Both the position numbers and the translations under genes were made by a program. From positions 1,674,001 through 1,738,000 of the forward strand of contig CM059582.1 of assembly GCA_030407085.1 (NCBI GenBank): a DNA stretch of 64,000 bases, read 5' to 3'. This document shows, one piece after another, positions 12,726 to 23,560 of this stretch; position 1 is the stretch's first letter; every line of letters begins with the position of its first letter. Origin of the DNA: Trichopria drosophilae (Eukaryota; Arthropoda; Insecta; Hymenoptera; Diapriidae). Under the pieces are notes generated by a model that saw nothing but the letters and a program-made list of their open reading frames with translations, was not told the origin of the DNA and did no database searches.

Positions 12726-15700
12726 TTAAAGCTTGAAGTTATGGGTCGATCTTTTTATAACTGACGGTGCTAGAATATCTGTAGCTGGTTTTATGATACC
12801 ATTGTCCTTGTAAATATTTAATTGGCATTTCGTTGGAATGCACTTCTTCTTCAAGCCGTTAACAGAACATCTGCAATAGTTGCAGCCCTCTCGAAATGTG
12901 GTAGATGGCCTACATATTTGGTGTGCTGTTCAAATAAACGTATAGGTTAATGTTACTCATAACGAAATAATGTACGTACGGGTTAATGTAACTTATAATT
13001 TTGGTAATGTTTTAAACTAAGTTTCAGCGATGTTTTTGTAGTAACTTTTGTACTTTTCAGAAATATGAATATCATTTTTTACTTCTTTATCCTTATATCG
13101 GTAAATGCGAAGATTTTCTCTACGCAACTGGTATTATTCTACGCGCGGACATACAATTCCATTGCGAGAACGCTGGAGGCTGTCGCGGCAAGTGAGATTG
13201 TCAGATCGAACGCCTAGCGGAAGTGCGATGCACTGCCGACGGTTTCTCCGTCTCGGTGGTAACCCTCTCTACTAGATTAAAAATCTTAGTAAGTAAAATA
13301 ATTCCGGGAACAGTGATCGCAGCGCCATCTGTGCTTAATGCCTTGAATTCATCTCGAAAAGACCTTTCAAATGAGCCCCCACTCGACCTATGTTGCCATT
13401 TAAGATCTTCGACACCCCCCCCCCCCTCGTGCCCCACGTGCCCCTTAGAGATGGGGGGTCGCAACCTCCCCGAAACTGATAGATTTTTTGGAAAATCGTT
13501 ACACGCGTTTCGGCGTTTTTAAAAAAAAATTGTTTGTTTAAGTTATTAGCCCTGTCCGCAACTTAATAGACACTCTGCGTATATCTTCTAAAAACATACT
13601 TTATATTCAGGATTTTCTAATCTAAATAATACGTATTTACTTATATTAATAATACGAGAAAAAATTATATAAAAACAATGGAAACCATTTAAAATTGTTC
13701 CTAACAGTCTAGAAAAAAATGTATGGGTTGTTAATTTAGCATATCGGGATTAATATATCTTCATCATTTATTTCTTTCACAAATGCGTTATTGAATTTAA
13801 TGTAATTGAAATAAACTCACCACTTTCATCCAAGTGAGAATTATGGGTCGATATTTCTGTATCTGTCGGTGCTATAATATCTGTAGCTGGTTTTATGCTA
13901 CCATCATCTTTGTAAATATTTAAATGGCATTTCACTGGAATGCACGTCTTCGTTAAGCCATCATAGGAACACTTGCAATAGTTGCATCCTTCGCGAAATG
14001 CGGTAGATGGCTTACATATTTGGTGCGCTGTTCAAATAAACGTACAGGTTAATGTTACTTATAACGAAATAATATTCATATGAGTTGATTTTACAATTTA
14101 ATAAGTCCAGCTTTCAATGGGATAGCCAGTGCCCATAAAGCTTGTATGTGCATTGTGAAATATTTTCACATAAATATACCAGCAATTCCAATGCAATCGC
14201 AGGTTACTTTCTCATGAAATATGTGTAAGAGATGTATAAGAGACGTATCTAAAGAAAAAAAGGTGTTCTCACTGTGGCATACTGATCTATCAGACACACC
14301 TGTCCTCAGCTTCCGGAAAGATTGACAAAACCGCCGACAAAAAGTGGCAAAGGGGTTTCATTTGCAACCACAAAATATACCAAAATTCACTGAAATGAAA
14401 ATCGTCGGGGGAAGGATGCACGTTTTTCACGTAATCATTATTAGTCAATCATTAAAAAATAAATAAAATAATTACGGATGGTAAATAATTCTTAAGCTTG
14501 GATTATTTCGGACATAATCTTTTACATGTTCACATTTTATAATAAACTCTTTTAAACATAAAAAACCATTTACAAAACTGAAAAACAAAAATTACTGTAT
14601 AATTAAATACTGTCTCAATTCGAAATAGTGAAAAATTCACTATTTGAATCAGTGAATAATAAATACTAACTGCTGAGTCTGTGGCTTTCATCATTTTACG
14701 GCATTAAACAGGGAAACGGCGAACGAATTTCACTGTTTTGCAATAAAGTGTCACTGATTCAAGCAGTGAATCATTTTTATTGTCTCATAAAGCAACTTAA
14801 TTTCACTAACTAAAACAGTGATATTGCACTGAGAATCAGTGAATTTTCACTGTTTCATACTGAGAAAGTATGTAGAGATGAAAACTCAATAACTGCCTTT
14901 GTCAGTCTCTGAGGGTATGATGCTTCAGTTGAACTATTTATTTTGTATTTATTGTCGTGTTAAGGGTTAACTCTCTATGGACCGGTTTTATAACCAATTT
15001 ACACCATGTGTCCAAGACTCTTTGTGTCTTTGAAAAGCAGGAATAAATTATTTTATACGTGCCTTTCAGGGCATTCACAGAACTCAATAGTGCTAGTTTC
15101 CCAATTGTATTACAAATGTCCAACAACTTTTCATATTCTTTATCCATTTTTCTGATAAACTATCCTAAAAAAATGCCATAAATTTCAAACAGTGTTTTTT
15201 TAAACAGAGTTTTCATGAACTGAATTATCTACAACATTGAGTATTTGAAAGATTTTTCGGTTAATATCGAACAGGTTGGAGAAGCGGTTCATAAAGAGTT
15301 TCTTAAATACTGGAGTAAATACAAAATAAATATAACAAATGATTCATTATACTCTCCAGGACTCAAAAAGGTTTCAAAAAGATATTAAGTTTGAATATAT
15401 ATGTGTACTCTGTTTTTTATTTTTGTAAGTAGTGTTCTATATTTAAAAGAGATTATTATAAAATGTGAAAATGATTAAGATTATGTCCATGATAACTTCA
15501 GCTTAAGAGTTATTTATCCTCAGTAATTATTTTCTTAATTAATTAATGGCGGATACGTAAAAAACGACCATCCTTGCTCCGGAGATTTTTATTTCAATGA
15601 ATTTTAATATATTTTGTCATTATAAATCAAACCCTTTTTCCACTTTTTATCGTAATTTTACTTTCCAGCAGTTGAGGACATGTGTACAGAATGGATTAAA

Positions 15701-16123
15701 AACATCTTAATAGGCTATCCAAACCTACAAAATAGAGTTAGAAAAAACTACAAAAAAAAAGTTATAAAAAACAAAGATACGAGACTTGTCATTATAGAAG
15801 GATTCCATGGGTATTGAATTTGCGTTGTTTACTGCAATATTATGTCAAATTAATGTCAAATAAATGATTCTAAAATCTGAAATTCCAAAATCTGAAATTC
15901 CAAAATCTGAAATTCTAAAATCTACCTTATCGACAAAAAATGAATATACAAAAAAAAAGTTGATTCCCAAACAATTGATATAACAACTAATTTCAAATTT
16001 AATATTTTAAAGTTTAAAACCAATTTTATGTATAAAAAATTGCTTACGTTTAGAACATAAAAATTCAATTTACATACCTGAAACAGCAGCAATACAAAGA
16101 ACAAATAATAAAAGAAAACGCAT
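12726..16123 (-). CDS. Secreted two-domain pacifastin-like protease inhibitor
   Basis: There are three exons on the - strand: 16123-16078, 14027-13821 and 12925-12726, with GT-AG borders, both introns in phase 1 and a 150-residue product. Exon 1 encodes a signal peptide (MRFLLLFVLCIAAVS). Exons 2 and 3 each encode one pacifastin light-chain domain. Cysteines are at 20/30/33/35/44/49 and 89/99/102/104/113/118, with spacing C-x9-C-x2-C-x-C-x8-C-x4-C. Known family members block trypsin- or chymotrypsin-like serine proteases extracellularly. Here the loop after Cys5 is I-P-T/V-K rather than T-P1-P1', with Pro at the expected P1, so inhibition is uncertain. Linkers repeat N-I-Y-K-D-N/D-G, and a dibasic KR lies near the C-terminus. 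A GTGAGT donor remnant follows the stop. Confidence 0.85.
13145..13520. other. GC-rich insert with poly-C tract inside the second intron of the - strand pacifastin gene
   Basis: Base composition changes sharply from the AT-rich intron. The stretch contains a run of about 14 C and GTGCCCCACGTGCCCC. Both strands show open frames of 87-99 codons, but neither has a recognisable domain, splice context or start. It is probably an old mobile insertion. Confidence 0.35.
15870..15923. repeat. Short tandem repeat, about 15-bp unit
   Basis: About three and a half copies of AAAATCTGAAATTCC lie in the first intron of the - strand pacifastin gene. Confidence 0.7.
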
Positions 16124-16180
16124 TTTGATAGATGTCAGTATATTGATATCAGACGATAACAGCAGAGAGAGTTAAAACAC

Positions 16181-16210
16181 TACTGTTTTAAAACTTGCAA
16201 ACGGTTTATA
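16181..16210 (-). promoter_or_regulatory. Core promoter of the - strand pacifastin gene
   Basis: On the - strand TATAAA (16210-16205) lies about 26 bases upstream of a CAGTA initiator-like site (about 16185-16181). The predicted start lies about 60 bases before the ATG at 16123. Read by eye. Confidence 0.45.
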
Positions 16211-16269
16211 GTAATAAAGAAAAATAATGATTTATTAGGGACTTTACGTCCTACTGGGAAATATGCGTT

Positions 16270-18085
16270 ATCGTTTTTCTTCTCTACATGTAATTAGTAT
16301 AGTTTAATGTAGTCAAATATCATTAACACGAGTAATTAATTAACACAATGTATAGTGATAGCACCTTTTTTACGTGGTTAAGTGGGCGTAGGAAGTCACA
16401 AGTAATCGTTTACTTTAAATTTTACTTAAGAATAGAAGCAAAATAACAGAGGTTATATAATTACTCCTATAAAATTTTGAAAAAATCCTGGAATCACCTT
16501 TAGCACAAATAACAATCATTAAAAATTTGGTAATATTTTCCAGATTAAGATTTTTGGTGATAATTTCAGTAATTTGAAGAAATATGAACACCACACTTTC
16601 TATTTGAAAGAAAAATCAAAAACGACTTTTTTTTATTGTTTGAAAAGATTTTGATCACTTTTCAAATGAAAAATATTGATTATTCACAATTGTTATGTGC
16701 AATATAAAACAATAATTTTATTATTTTCTTGTAGAATTATATTTTTGCCCGCACATTTTTTTTAGTGAAAATTGTTCGTATTTAACGGTTTCAACGATTG
16801 CGAATTTACAGTCAGAAATTTAAATTTCATAAAAGCGAAACCAATATGGCACACACAAAAAAAGTAAATCATGTCATGAAACTTATGAATTATGGTATGT
16901 GGGGCTCCTAATTATGACTCTCAACGAAACAATTCATTTCAAAATATCAAAATCGCAGATCAAGTATGGTGGAGATAAAAAAATAACAAAGTCCACACTT
17001 TTAATTATTCGTTTCAATGCCGCGCTTCCGAAAATGTATATGAACGCTTTGAACATCTTTGAGGCGACTTCGGGTATAAAAGCGGTATTGTGTCACTCAA
17101 TTGCATACAAGTTATTACTTGTAAACCTAAATTACTACAAAAATAGAGCCAATTCAATATTTTCAAGGTCATATTCGAATTCTGCGGATAAAATTCTACA
17201 TGATTAGGCTGTAAGATTTTAGGCAACATGCAGTTGAGATTTCATCGGGCTGCTTTTAGATAAATAATCAATTTTAGTTACATTTTTCATTAGTATTAAA
17301 CAAAAATTATATAACATTTTCAAAATATGACATGGAAATAGCATATCATGCAACAAGGTTAAAAACTTCGGTCGTCGATCATTGTGAAATTTGTCACGGG
17401 AGCGAAGCGAGGACAATCACAATTTTCGGGTGCTATTAAATGATTTTATAAAAGTTAAAACTTGTGTGGATTTGCCCATATCTTAAAATCGAGTCATTAT
17501 TTCATTATAATTCAACTCGATGATGATGATTAAATTATAAGTCAAACAAGAAACTCTCATAAGAATTGATAAACGATTGATATGCTGTATTTTATATTTC
17601 TAAGAAAATTTAGTTTTAGCTATAGTGATTGAGACTACGAAATCTCTTTTAATTTGGTTTAAATATGGATCATCCAATTACATTGTAGCTTCAGTAGATT
17701 AAGTTTGCGGATAAAGATTTAAACTATTTATCTTTCTTATAATGTTTATGAGATTTGAAATTAATTGTCCAGTAATAACAAATTGTCTAGTTTCCAACTT
17801 TCAATTTGAAGCGAATATAAAAAAATAAAAGCTTCGATTACAAGAACATTTTTTCGAAAATTATAAAACTACTCTATAATTACGATTAAAATCCAGTCTT
17901 TCGAAAGTTCGGTATTATACAACAATTTAATCATCAGTAATATAGCTTTTTAAAAGAATTTTGATATTTGATAAGAAAGTATTATTTTGGCGCAGTATCT
18001 TTCAGAAATTAAATTGCTTTTCAAGAAAAATAATTAGTACAAACGACCTTTCGATACCCTCTCTATCAGTGAGTAAATTTAAAGG
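16270..18085. other. Intergenic between divergent pacifastin genes
   Basis: AT-rich DNA between the - strand two-domain gene and the + strand single-domain gene. Open frames here (for example 16899-17207) have no signal peptide, cysteine pattern or splice support. No repeat or RNA gene was recognised. Confidence 0.45.
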
Positions 18086-18087
18086 TG

Positions 18088-18126
18088 TATTTAAAGAAAA
18101 GTATTACATTACGAAGAGAACAGTTC
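18088..18126 (+). promoter_or_regulatory. Core promoter of the single-domain pacifastin-like gene
   Basis: TATTTAAAG at 18088-18096 is followed about 33 bases later by ACAGTT, an arthropod initiator-like site. The 5' leader would then be only about 20 bases before the ATG at 18141. Confidence 0.4.
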
Positions 18127-18140
18127 ACTCAACATCCAAA

Positions 18141-18816
18141 ATGCAATTGACTATGAAATTATTGCTCATATCTATGCTTGTTGCAATGGCATACGCTGCA
18201 CCACCAGGTAAGAGCGAACGATTATCAAATTTGACTTCATAAGATTGTCACGTCTGTTCCATGATATGACTGGATTTGTGATAAGAATTGTAACTCCAGC
18301 AAAATATTAAACTTTTCAAGTTATAGAAAATATCTTCATTTCCGATTATTTCATGCATAAGGAATTAAAAATTCCTATATGATATCATTAAATAAAAACA
18401 TTTTAAGTCACATTAGTTGATATTTATTTAATAAATTTTCAGAGAGACGCTTACTTTGCTCACCTGGGGCATTTCTCCTGGACCCTTGTACCATGTGCAT
18501 TTGTCCTGCACACGGAATGTCTTACAGTTGTTCAAATATGTGCCCTGCCAAAGAAACAACTACAATAAAAAATAGTCCCCAAACTACGGGTAAGTTGTCT
18601 GAAAAAATATATCTTTAATTAATTGTTAAAAACTGTTAGCTGCTTAAGCAGAAAGTATTTTTATAACATCTTAAATATTTTGTTTAATCCTCGAATTAAT
18701 AAACTGTAAACTAGCCCCAAAATTTCGAGAAAATTCTATCTCAAATTAATATTTAGAATAAAGTAAGATAATTGCACGTTAATGATTCAATATTTTTTGT
18801 GTTCACAGGGGAATAG
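18141..18816 (+). CDS. Secreted single-domain pacifastin-like peptide with shortened reactive loop
   Basis: Exons 18141-18207, 18443-18589 and 18809-18816 join in phase 1 to give 73 residues. The last exon contributes only Gly-Glu and a TAG stop. Residues 1-20 form a signal peptide (MKLLLISMLVAMAYA core). Cysteines at 28/38/41/43/52/56 keep the family spacing C-x9-C-x2-C-x-C-x8-C, but only three residues (Ser-Asn-Met) separate Cys5 and Cys6 instead of the usual four. The conserved Asn after Cys2 is replaced by Thr. The loop that carries the P1-P1' bond in characterised pacifastins is thus shortened, and the peptide may not inhibit in the canonical way. A Thr-rich tail follows. A poly(A) signal is at about 18870. 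Confidence 0.8.
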
Positions 18817-18869
18817 ACTAATCGACTAGGAGGCGATCACAAAGAAACCACAAGTTAATCTATTAATGG

Positions 18870-18875
18870 AATAAA
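18870..18875 (+). terminator. Poly(A) signal AATAAA
   Basis: AATAAA lies 54 bases after the stop of the single-domain pacifastin-like gene. Confidence 0.55.
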
Positions 18876-18879
18876 TATT

Positions 18880-20150
18880 CAAGAATATTTTATTTTATAA
18901 ACGTTTCTTAAGGAATGAACTAAATAATAAGGTCCTTTTTTAATAAATATATTTATTGTGTACTTTGAATGACCACATCACCTATGTTTATTACCGGTAT
19001 AATTCACTGTTTAAACCTACGAGTAACCTAATATCAGAAACTTTTCTTTCTCATACATTTTTACCCCACACTTCAGGTTCAAAAATCATGCGAAATTTTT
19101 CCACTTTTTAGTGTGGTTCACTTGTCTTCAGTGCGTCCATGCTCGTTTCTCGTTATTATAAATGACTAATCAGCGGTAGGATATAAATCTGATGATCAGC
19201 TAATTATCCGTATATATATATATATATACTGATTCGCAGTGACTATCGCTCTTCAAATTTAGAGAGTACTTGTATATAATAATTTTTAATTCTTGTTGCA
19301 TAACATAAACTTTAGTGCGTAAGGCAGTTGGAAGATTTAATCTGCCGATGTCACTTTAAAAAACCTAGAAGAGTCCTAATAAATAATATTTTCCACTGTG
19401 TCGTATATTACCCAATGTAATTTTTTATAAATCAATATCTTAAAGTAAATGTTATATTTTTTAAATACTGGTGGGTTATTAATTTATTCTTTCGGGGATT
19501 ATTTAACATTTGTTGTTAACCATCGCCAGTAATTTTTACGTAAGAATTCAACGCATTTCAAAATCGATATACTTCTTATTTCTATTCGTTATCTTAATTT
19601 GTTTTTAAATATTCATTTGTTTCTGACGCTTATATCTAACTAATATAAAAGGCGTACTAATATATTCGCTAGTTTTCAATATATGAAAAAATTTTCTTCA
19701 GTAATACACTTTCACGTGATAGTTTTTATACGATATATCAATTTATAATTCTCTGAATTTGTTTTAAATACAGAACACGCGTTTCCCTGGAAGAAATTCT
19801 GGAGGGATTGGCCTTCAAAATAACAATAGTGATATTTAGAGTGCTCCATACATCGTAGGTGCCGCCACCTAATGACTAGTTTGGAACCAGTAAACCGCAA
19901 GCAATTTAGCCACCAACTTACGCAAATACGCGTGCACTAGTTGCAATTATTTTTTTTTTGCTCGAGGGAAAGTAACAATCTAAGCTGAAAGTACATATAA
20001 AGCGAGAAAAAAATTCATTAACAAAAAATTATTATATATAATAAAAAGAAATAATTGCAATTTGTATTGTGGGGTCCAAACCGGCCATTATAGGTGGCAG
20101 TATCTCCAATAATTAGATTGAACGAATCCCCTCTCAACAAGCATTTGTTA
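18880..20150. other. Intergenic, no gene seen
   Basis: AT-rich sequence with a short (TA)n tract near 19210-19228. No supported coding region was found. Confidence 0.45.
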
Positions 20151-20157
20151 CAAATTG

Positions 20158-20167
20158 TATATTTAAG
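20158..20167 (+). promoter_or_regulatory. TATA box of the two-domain pacifastin gene
   Basis: TATATTTAAG lies 79 bases before the ATG at 20237. No clear initiator could be fixed. Confidence 0.4.
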
Positions 20168-20236
20168 GAAAGATACAGTAATAAAGCATAGTGTTGAGTA
20201 GTTCTCGTGTTCGTAAGTGGATTAAAGAAATTAATA

Positions 20237-22298
20237 ATGAAATTCGTAATTGTGGCGTTGTTGGCGATTATTGGAATTGCAACTGGTAAGATAAATGAGT
20301 GATATTATTGTTTGAATTTGTAAGGACATATTTAATATGGTGTTTTTTCTATAGTATAAAATGAGGACAGTTTTTGGCCAGTTTTATTATTTCCCATATT
20401 ATAAGGGTACAGGAAAAATGGTCCGCCTAACAATAAACGAAATTGAAACGAAACGAAGTCTATATTCATTTTAAACGCTGTTTAATGCTTTACTGTGAAA
20501 ATTGTCAATGAAAATGTAGAGAATGCCAGAAATAATCCATAAACATAGAAGTGGAATTAAAACTTTTGGGTAGAAAAATAAATAGTGTCTTTGAAATTGT
20601 TTCTGATTCAGAGAAAATGTTGTAATATGTCTTGTATAATTGACGTTCACTTTTATAATATTTGTAACATTGATATAGTAAAATTAAAAAATGTATTTTC
20701 TATAAGACATTCTTTCCTTTGTCAGTTAAAGCAGTAACAGAACAATGAGATTTCTGTAAATAATGTCTAACATGTAAAAAAAACGTGAATAGGATATCAC
20801 ATTTATAAAATAATGATTGAAAGTGATGGAAAAATATTAAATGTAACGCGGGTAATTTCGTAAGATATTTTTATTATCTTTCAAAATTTCTAAATTTGCA
20901 TAGCGGTAACATCGCCAACTACGGATGCGCGCTCCCACCGATAAGACCGATTTACACTTCTAAATGCAATACTAAAACCAGAAGAACCAGTAGCTATACT
21001 GGACCTTTTTAAAACAAATTAAATTTTAACATGTCTGTAATATTTCAGCTCGCATTTTCGGAATGGTATTGATGCCGCTAGCGATATTAAAAGATCAATT
21101 CACTTCGGAAGATAAAAAATTTCTATTGAATTTGTTTTATCGAATAATACTTAATATTTCATTTATATTTCGCATAAAATATTATCTTCTGACCATTTTT
21201 TCTTATTCTTATTTATTTTCTTACTTATTCTTACTTATTCTTACGATCTAAGACTACAATAGGAAAACACGTTTGACGACTCAATAATTTTATTGCTTTA
21301 ATTTGTGTTTTTTTTTCTTAGAATTGCCGTAGGTGACCCTAAACGCCGTTTTTAAATAAGTATAACCTTTTAGAGAACCCATGAAGTCTTTACGTCAGGG
21401 ATATTTAACTTCGTTTGTGGATAATTCAACAAATTGACGTTTTATTTTTATGGATTCATTATCATCACTCAAGAATAAACATATTTATTTCATTAAATTC
21501 GTGTACAAAAGTCCCCCACCGAAGTAGTTCAGTAACATTATTCAAAGTTTTACTAGTGTCTTCTGCACCGATTACAGTGGAAGATACGGAATAGTACATG
21601 GATTATTGTAATTGCGAGAAAATAAATGCAAAGGTTTATGTGACAATTACAAACAAACACAAATTAAAATAATGATTTGAATAAATGTTTTTTGATACTT
21701 GAGATTCTCATGACGGTTTTTTAATTTTTCAGCTAACCAGGTTTGCACACCATACGCATTCTTTAGGGAAGAGTGCAGGTTTTGTTACTGTAATGGCGAT
21801 GGGACAGATTTCCGATGTACCGAATCTCATGAATGCTTAGACGAAAACTATCGAGTAGCACGACAAGGTAATTTTACAAAAAAAAATGTATAATTTCGAT
21901 TAATTCGTGTACAGAAGCCCCCCACTTCAGTCCTTCGTTAACATTGTCCAAAGGTTTACTAGTATCTTCTATCCACCACAGTGGAAGATACGGACTAGTA
22001 CATGGATTACTGTAGTTGCGAGAAAATACGTCTACCGCAAAATATAGTCCGTAACACACTATATCGAATTGATTAAACGAACCTGCTAAAATTTATGTGA
22101 CAATTACAACAAAATAAAAAAAAAATAATGAATTTAATAAATGTGTTTTGATACTTGAGATTCTCATGACGATATTTTAATTTTTCAGCTAATCAGGTTT
22201 GCACACCATACGCATTCTTTAGGGAAGAGTGCAGGTTTTGTTACTGCAACGGCGATGGGACAAATTTACGATGCACTGAATCTCATGAATGCTTATAG
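20237..22298 (+). CDS. Secreted two-domain pacifastin protease inhibitor with recently duplicated domain exon
   Basis: Exons 20237-20285 (signal peptide MKFVIVALLAIIGIATG, residues 1-16/17), 21733-21867 and 22189-22298 join in phase 1 to give 97 residues. Cysteines are at 21/31/34/36/45/51 and 66/76/79/81/90/96. The two domains are almost identical, starting ANQVCTPYAFFREECRFCYC in both. Five residues (T-E-S-H-E) lie between Cys5 and Cys6, one more than usual, with Glu where P1 would be. The flanking introns are duplicated too. The second domain exon ends two codons after the position where the first copy continues, through a TA insertion that makes TAG. An exon-like frame at 21051 also starts in the right phase but has no phase-1 donor and was left out. 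A poly(A) signal is at about 22335. Confidence 0.85.
21497..22298. repeat. Tandem segmental duplication, about 405-bp unit
   Basis: The sequence from about 21497 (AATTCGTGTACAAAAGTCCC) recurs from about 21902 (AATTCGTGTACAGAAGCCCC). Both copies contain a GTGGAAGATACGGA motif, a TATGTGACAATTACAA motif, a GATACTTGAGATTCTCATGA motif just before the acceptor, and one pacifastin exon. The exon parts are much better conserved than the intron parts. Confidence 0.8.
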
Positions 22299-22334
22299 AT
22301 GAAAACTATCTCAAATGAACTTCGCGACTACCAA

Positions 22335-22340
22335 AATAAA
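22335..22340 (+). terminator. Poly(A) signal AATAAA
   Basis: AATAAA lies about 37 bases after the stop of the duplicated-domain pacifastin gene. Confidence 0.5.
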
Positions 22341-22791
22341 GCGAAAGAGTACAATATGATTCAACTATAATGGAAACCCCCATTCAAACGTTGCGTTTTC
22401 TGTACATAACTTCAAAAGCAGCAAAAACTGTATATTAAACTGCATTATAAAACCTCAAATATCTCAAAATTCTGATGTGATAGATCATTCGGACCCTGGA
22501 TTCGGATTCAAGGAAAAAAATAACTTTACAAATGATCCTCCACTTTCTAACAACTGACGTGATTTTCAGGCCCAATGTTTGCAGATCTGTGTAATAATCC
22601 GATCGTAAAGTACGTTTCAATTGAACTGACTTTGTATAAACAAAAAGTCTTTATATTTAAACAATTTTTATTTGGGTAAATAAAGGTTATTTGTTATGAA
22701 CCGTCGATTTTGTTAGTTAGCAATTATGATGTACTTAAGCAATACTTTGCAGACGTTAATAGTTACTAACAAAATAGTAAACGTAAACATT

Positions 22792-23560
22792 TTATGCAGT
22801 TATTTTTGTCAGAAAAAAATATTTCAGTAGGATAGAAACGCGAGAATCCCACCTGATCTCGACCTGGTCAAATGGGCCAAAACTACCAGGTCGAGACCAC
22901 GTGGAAAAACCCACCTGGATTTTTTCAGTAGGGTGAAGAAGTGAGGGAAGATGCATAGCAAATCTCGGACAAGCCAAGAGTATATGGTTAAGGTTGTCGA
23001 CGTCTTCAGAGCATGGACATTGTGAGGATTGTATCATATTGACTCTAAGGAGACTATGATTGAGATCATAATGATTACTTCTCATTCTATTGCATGCTGA
23101 TGGCATCTCGTGAGATGTTGAGTGATGCAAACCAGGGTTTGGATGACTTACTATAATAATTGTCTAAGTAAAAACGAGGTTGAAGATATTAGGGAAAAGA
23201 AGTCGGAATAAGGTAATTTAATTTGTAGTGTGTGACCGTTGTGGATTGCATCTTTGGCCAGTAGGTCGGTTTTTTCGTTGCCTCGGATGCCCACATGACT
23301 AGGAGTCGAGACTATAGGGTAACTTGGAGATTTTTTGTTTTTAGTTCAGCGAGAAGTGATAGGATTCTAAATATGAATGGATTGTTTGAGTTGGATAATG
23401 TGGATGTAGATGACAATGATTGGAGAACGCTGAGTAAATCGGAGAAGATGTATGGATATAGGGAGTGCAAGAATTTTTTCTAAGGTTACATTGTGCGAAT
23501 GCACAGTTGGTTCGCAGCAATGCATCCCGAACTGGCAGATCGCTTTTCTCAACAACATCT
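22792..23560 (-). pseudogene. Non-LTR retrotransposon 3' end: RNase H remnant and zinc-knuckle tail
   Basis: On the - strand, about 23305-23220 reads SHVGIRGNEKTDLLAKDA, the C-terminal part of a LINE-type RNase H ('GHvGI.GNE.AD.LAK'). Further along, 22792-23130 gives QCPCSEDVDNLNHILLACPRF, the CCHC-like motif that ends many I/R1/Jockey-type ORF2 proteins. The frame changes between these pieces, so the copy is broken. Upstream ORF2 parts were not found. Confidence 0.65.

Noticed and set aside
13201..13522. Overlapping open frames of 87 and 99 codons on opposite strands
   Set aside because: They lie in a poly-C containing insert within an intron, with no recognisable domain.
14938..15147. 69-codon frame on the - strand in the first intron of the - strand inhibitor gene
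   Set aside because: No signal peptide, domain or splice borders in the phase used by the gene.
21051..21251. Exon-like frame after an AG acceptor inside the 20.2 kb inhibitor gene (RIFGMVLMPLAIL...)
   Set aside because: The phase fits the signal exon, but no phase-1 donor follows and the rest is hydrophobic low-complexity translation of AT-rich DNA.
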